Source: Kordia sp. (GTDB taxonomy: Bacteria > Bacteroidota > Bacteroidia > Flavobacteriales > Flavobacteriaceae). Taken from it: 35,685 nucleotides of DNA. Both the position numbers and the translations under genes were made by a program. The DNA is taken from the NCBI GenBank assembly GCA_002733415.1, contig NVVR01000030.1:1-35685 (forward strand). The letters run 5' to 3'. The notes beneath the pieces are model-generated. The model searched no databases. It was not told the DNA's origin and saw only the letters and a program-made list of their open reading frames with translations. Every line of letters starts with the position of its first letter. Position 1 is the first letter of the stretch. This document shows, one piece after another, positions 35,236 through 35,685 of this stretch.

Positions 35236-35685
35236 TTATTCAAGAAAATAATTCGGTCTTCTTTTGAGAAGAAATATTTTATCAGACGGTGTAATGATAT
35301 GATTACGTTTATAAGAGATATAAATGATAACTAATTGATAGAATAATATTCCAAAATTAGATTCACCAAAAATACCAAACTCTGTAAATGAATTGATGAA
35401 GAGCGGGATTAAAACACTATAAAGCATTAATCGTTTTTCCCTATTTTCTTTCGATATACCAATAAAAGTAAATACCATTTGAAATATGACAATGGTCATT
35501 CCTATAAAACCAAGATTCATTAGCACTTGCATGAAAGTATTGTGAGTCATTTTTCCAGGATAAGTGTGCGTACTTTGAAAGTAGTCTTTGTAAGCTATCC
35601 TCATAAAACCAAATCCTAATAATGGTTCTTTGGGTAAACCTTCACTTATAAGTGCTTTCCAAAAAGGCAATCTACCTGTCATACT
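35236..35685 (-). CDS. O-antigen polymerase/ligase (Wzy/WaaL-type), C-terminal fragment
   Basis: The frame is open to the right edge, so the N-terminal part lies outside; the ATG at 35682 is probably internal. The visible ~148 residues show the Wzy_C pattern: GRLPFWKALISEG, PLLGFGFMRI, the periplasmic-loop motif THNTFMQVLMNLGFIG, and then two or three hydrophobic helices (IGMTIVIFQMVFTFIG, LMLYSVLIPLFINSF, FGILFYQLVIIYI). Such membrane proteins polymerise or ligate lipid-linked glycans on the periplasmic side. It fits the WecA and glycosyltransferase operon to the left and suggests the locus continues past the window. Confidence 0.85.
   Translation of the reverse strand, partial: SMTGRLPFWKALISEGLPKEPLLGFGFMRIAYKDYFQSTHTYPGKMTHNTFMQVLMNLGFIGMTIVIFQMVFTFIGISKENREKRLMLYSVLIPLFINSFTEFGIFGESNFGILFYQLVIIYISYKRNHIITPSDKIFLLKRRPNYFLE

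Overview
The window looks like a chromosomal segment of a marine Flavobacteriaceae bacterium (Tenacibaculum/Polaribacter-like; the genus is a guess). Evidence: very AT-rich DNA, no Shine-Dalgarno signals, type IX secretion (T9SS) C-terminal sorting domains, a GldM-like protein, a single-membrane-subunit succinate dehydrogenase, and a promoter fitting the Bacteroidetes pattern TTTG-N19-TAnnTTTG.

Left part (1-15845), mostly housekeeping. It opens with the 3' end of a T9SS-secreted protein. A 760-bp spacer follows in which a terminator and its flank occur twice. Then come a ComF-type phosphoribosyltransferase, an Ig-like lipoprotein, a nitrilase-type omega-amidase, a HAD phosphatase, a membrane-anchored MutS-like ATPase and a methionine/glutamine-type aminotransferase. 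A small secreted protein resembling the C-terminal domain of GldM shares a bidirectional terminator with the sdhCAB operon (transcribed leftward). Next on the + strand are a RimK-type ligase, an AstE/aspartoacylase-type zinc hydrolase, a SnoaL-like protein and a PhnB/VOC protein. Their spacers carry short palindromic dispersed repeats.

Middle part (16171-24284, all leftward): a surface polysaccharide operon. In transcription order it holds a 799-residue three-domain protein (APH-like kinase, pol-beta-type nucleotidyltransferase, thymidylate-kinase-like P-loop), a hexapeptide acyltransferase, two GT4 glycosyltransferases, a DUF1972 glycosyltransferase and a WecA/TagO-like glycan initiator. At the right edge (35236-35685) is the end of an O-antigen polymerase/ligase, so the locus probably continues beyond the window. 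No flippase or chain-length regulator is visible here.

Right part (24285-35235), accessory. It holds a 2169-residue T9SS surface protein with seven FG-GAP repeats and an ASPIC/UnbV domain, a secreted pectate-lyase-like beta-helix protein, and a frameshifted remnant of another surface protein. The giant gene lies between two inverted copies of a previously unnamed MITE-like element (200 and 236 bp). Each copy has 18-bp terminal inverted repeats and its own perfect 9-bp target-site duplication. This is the clearest unexplained structure in the window. Also notable are G/C homopolymer tracts inside the acyltransferase and the beta-helix gene, the three-domain kinase fusion, and two further families of intergenic palindromic repeats.

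No tRNA, rRNA, CRISPR array, integrase or transposase gene was seen.
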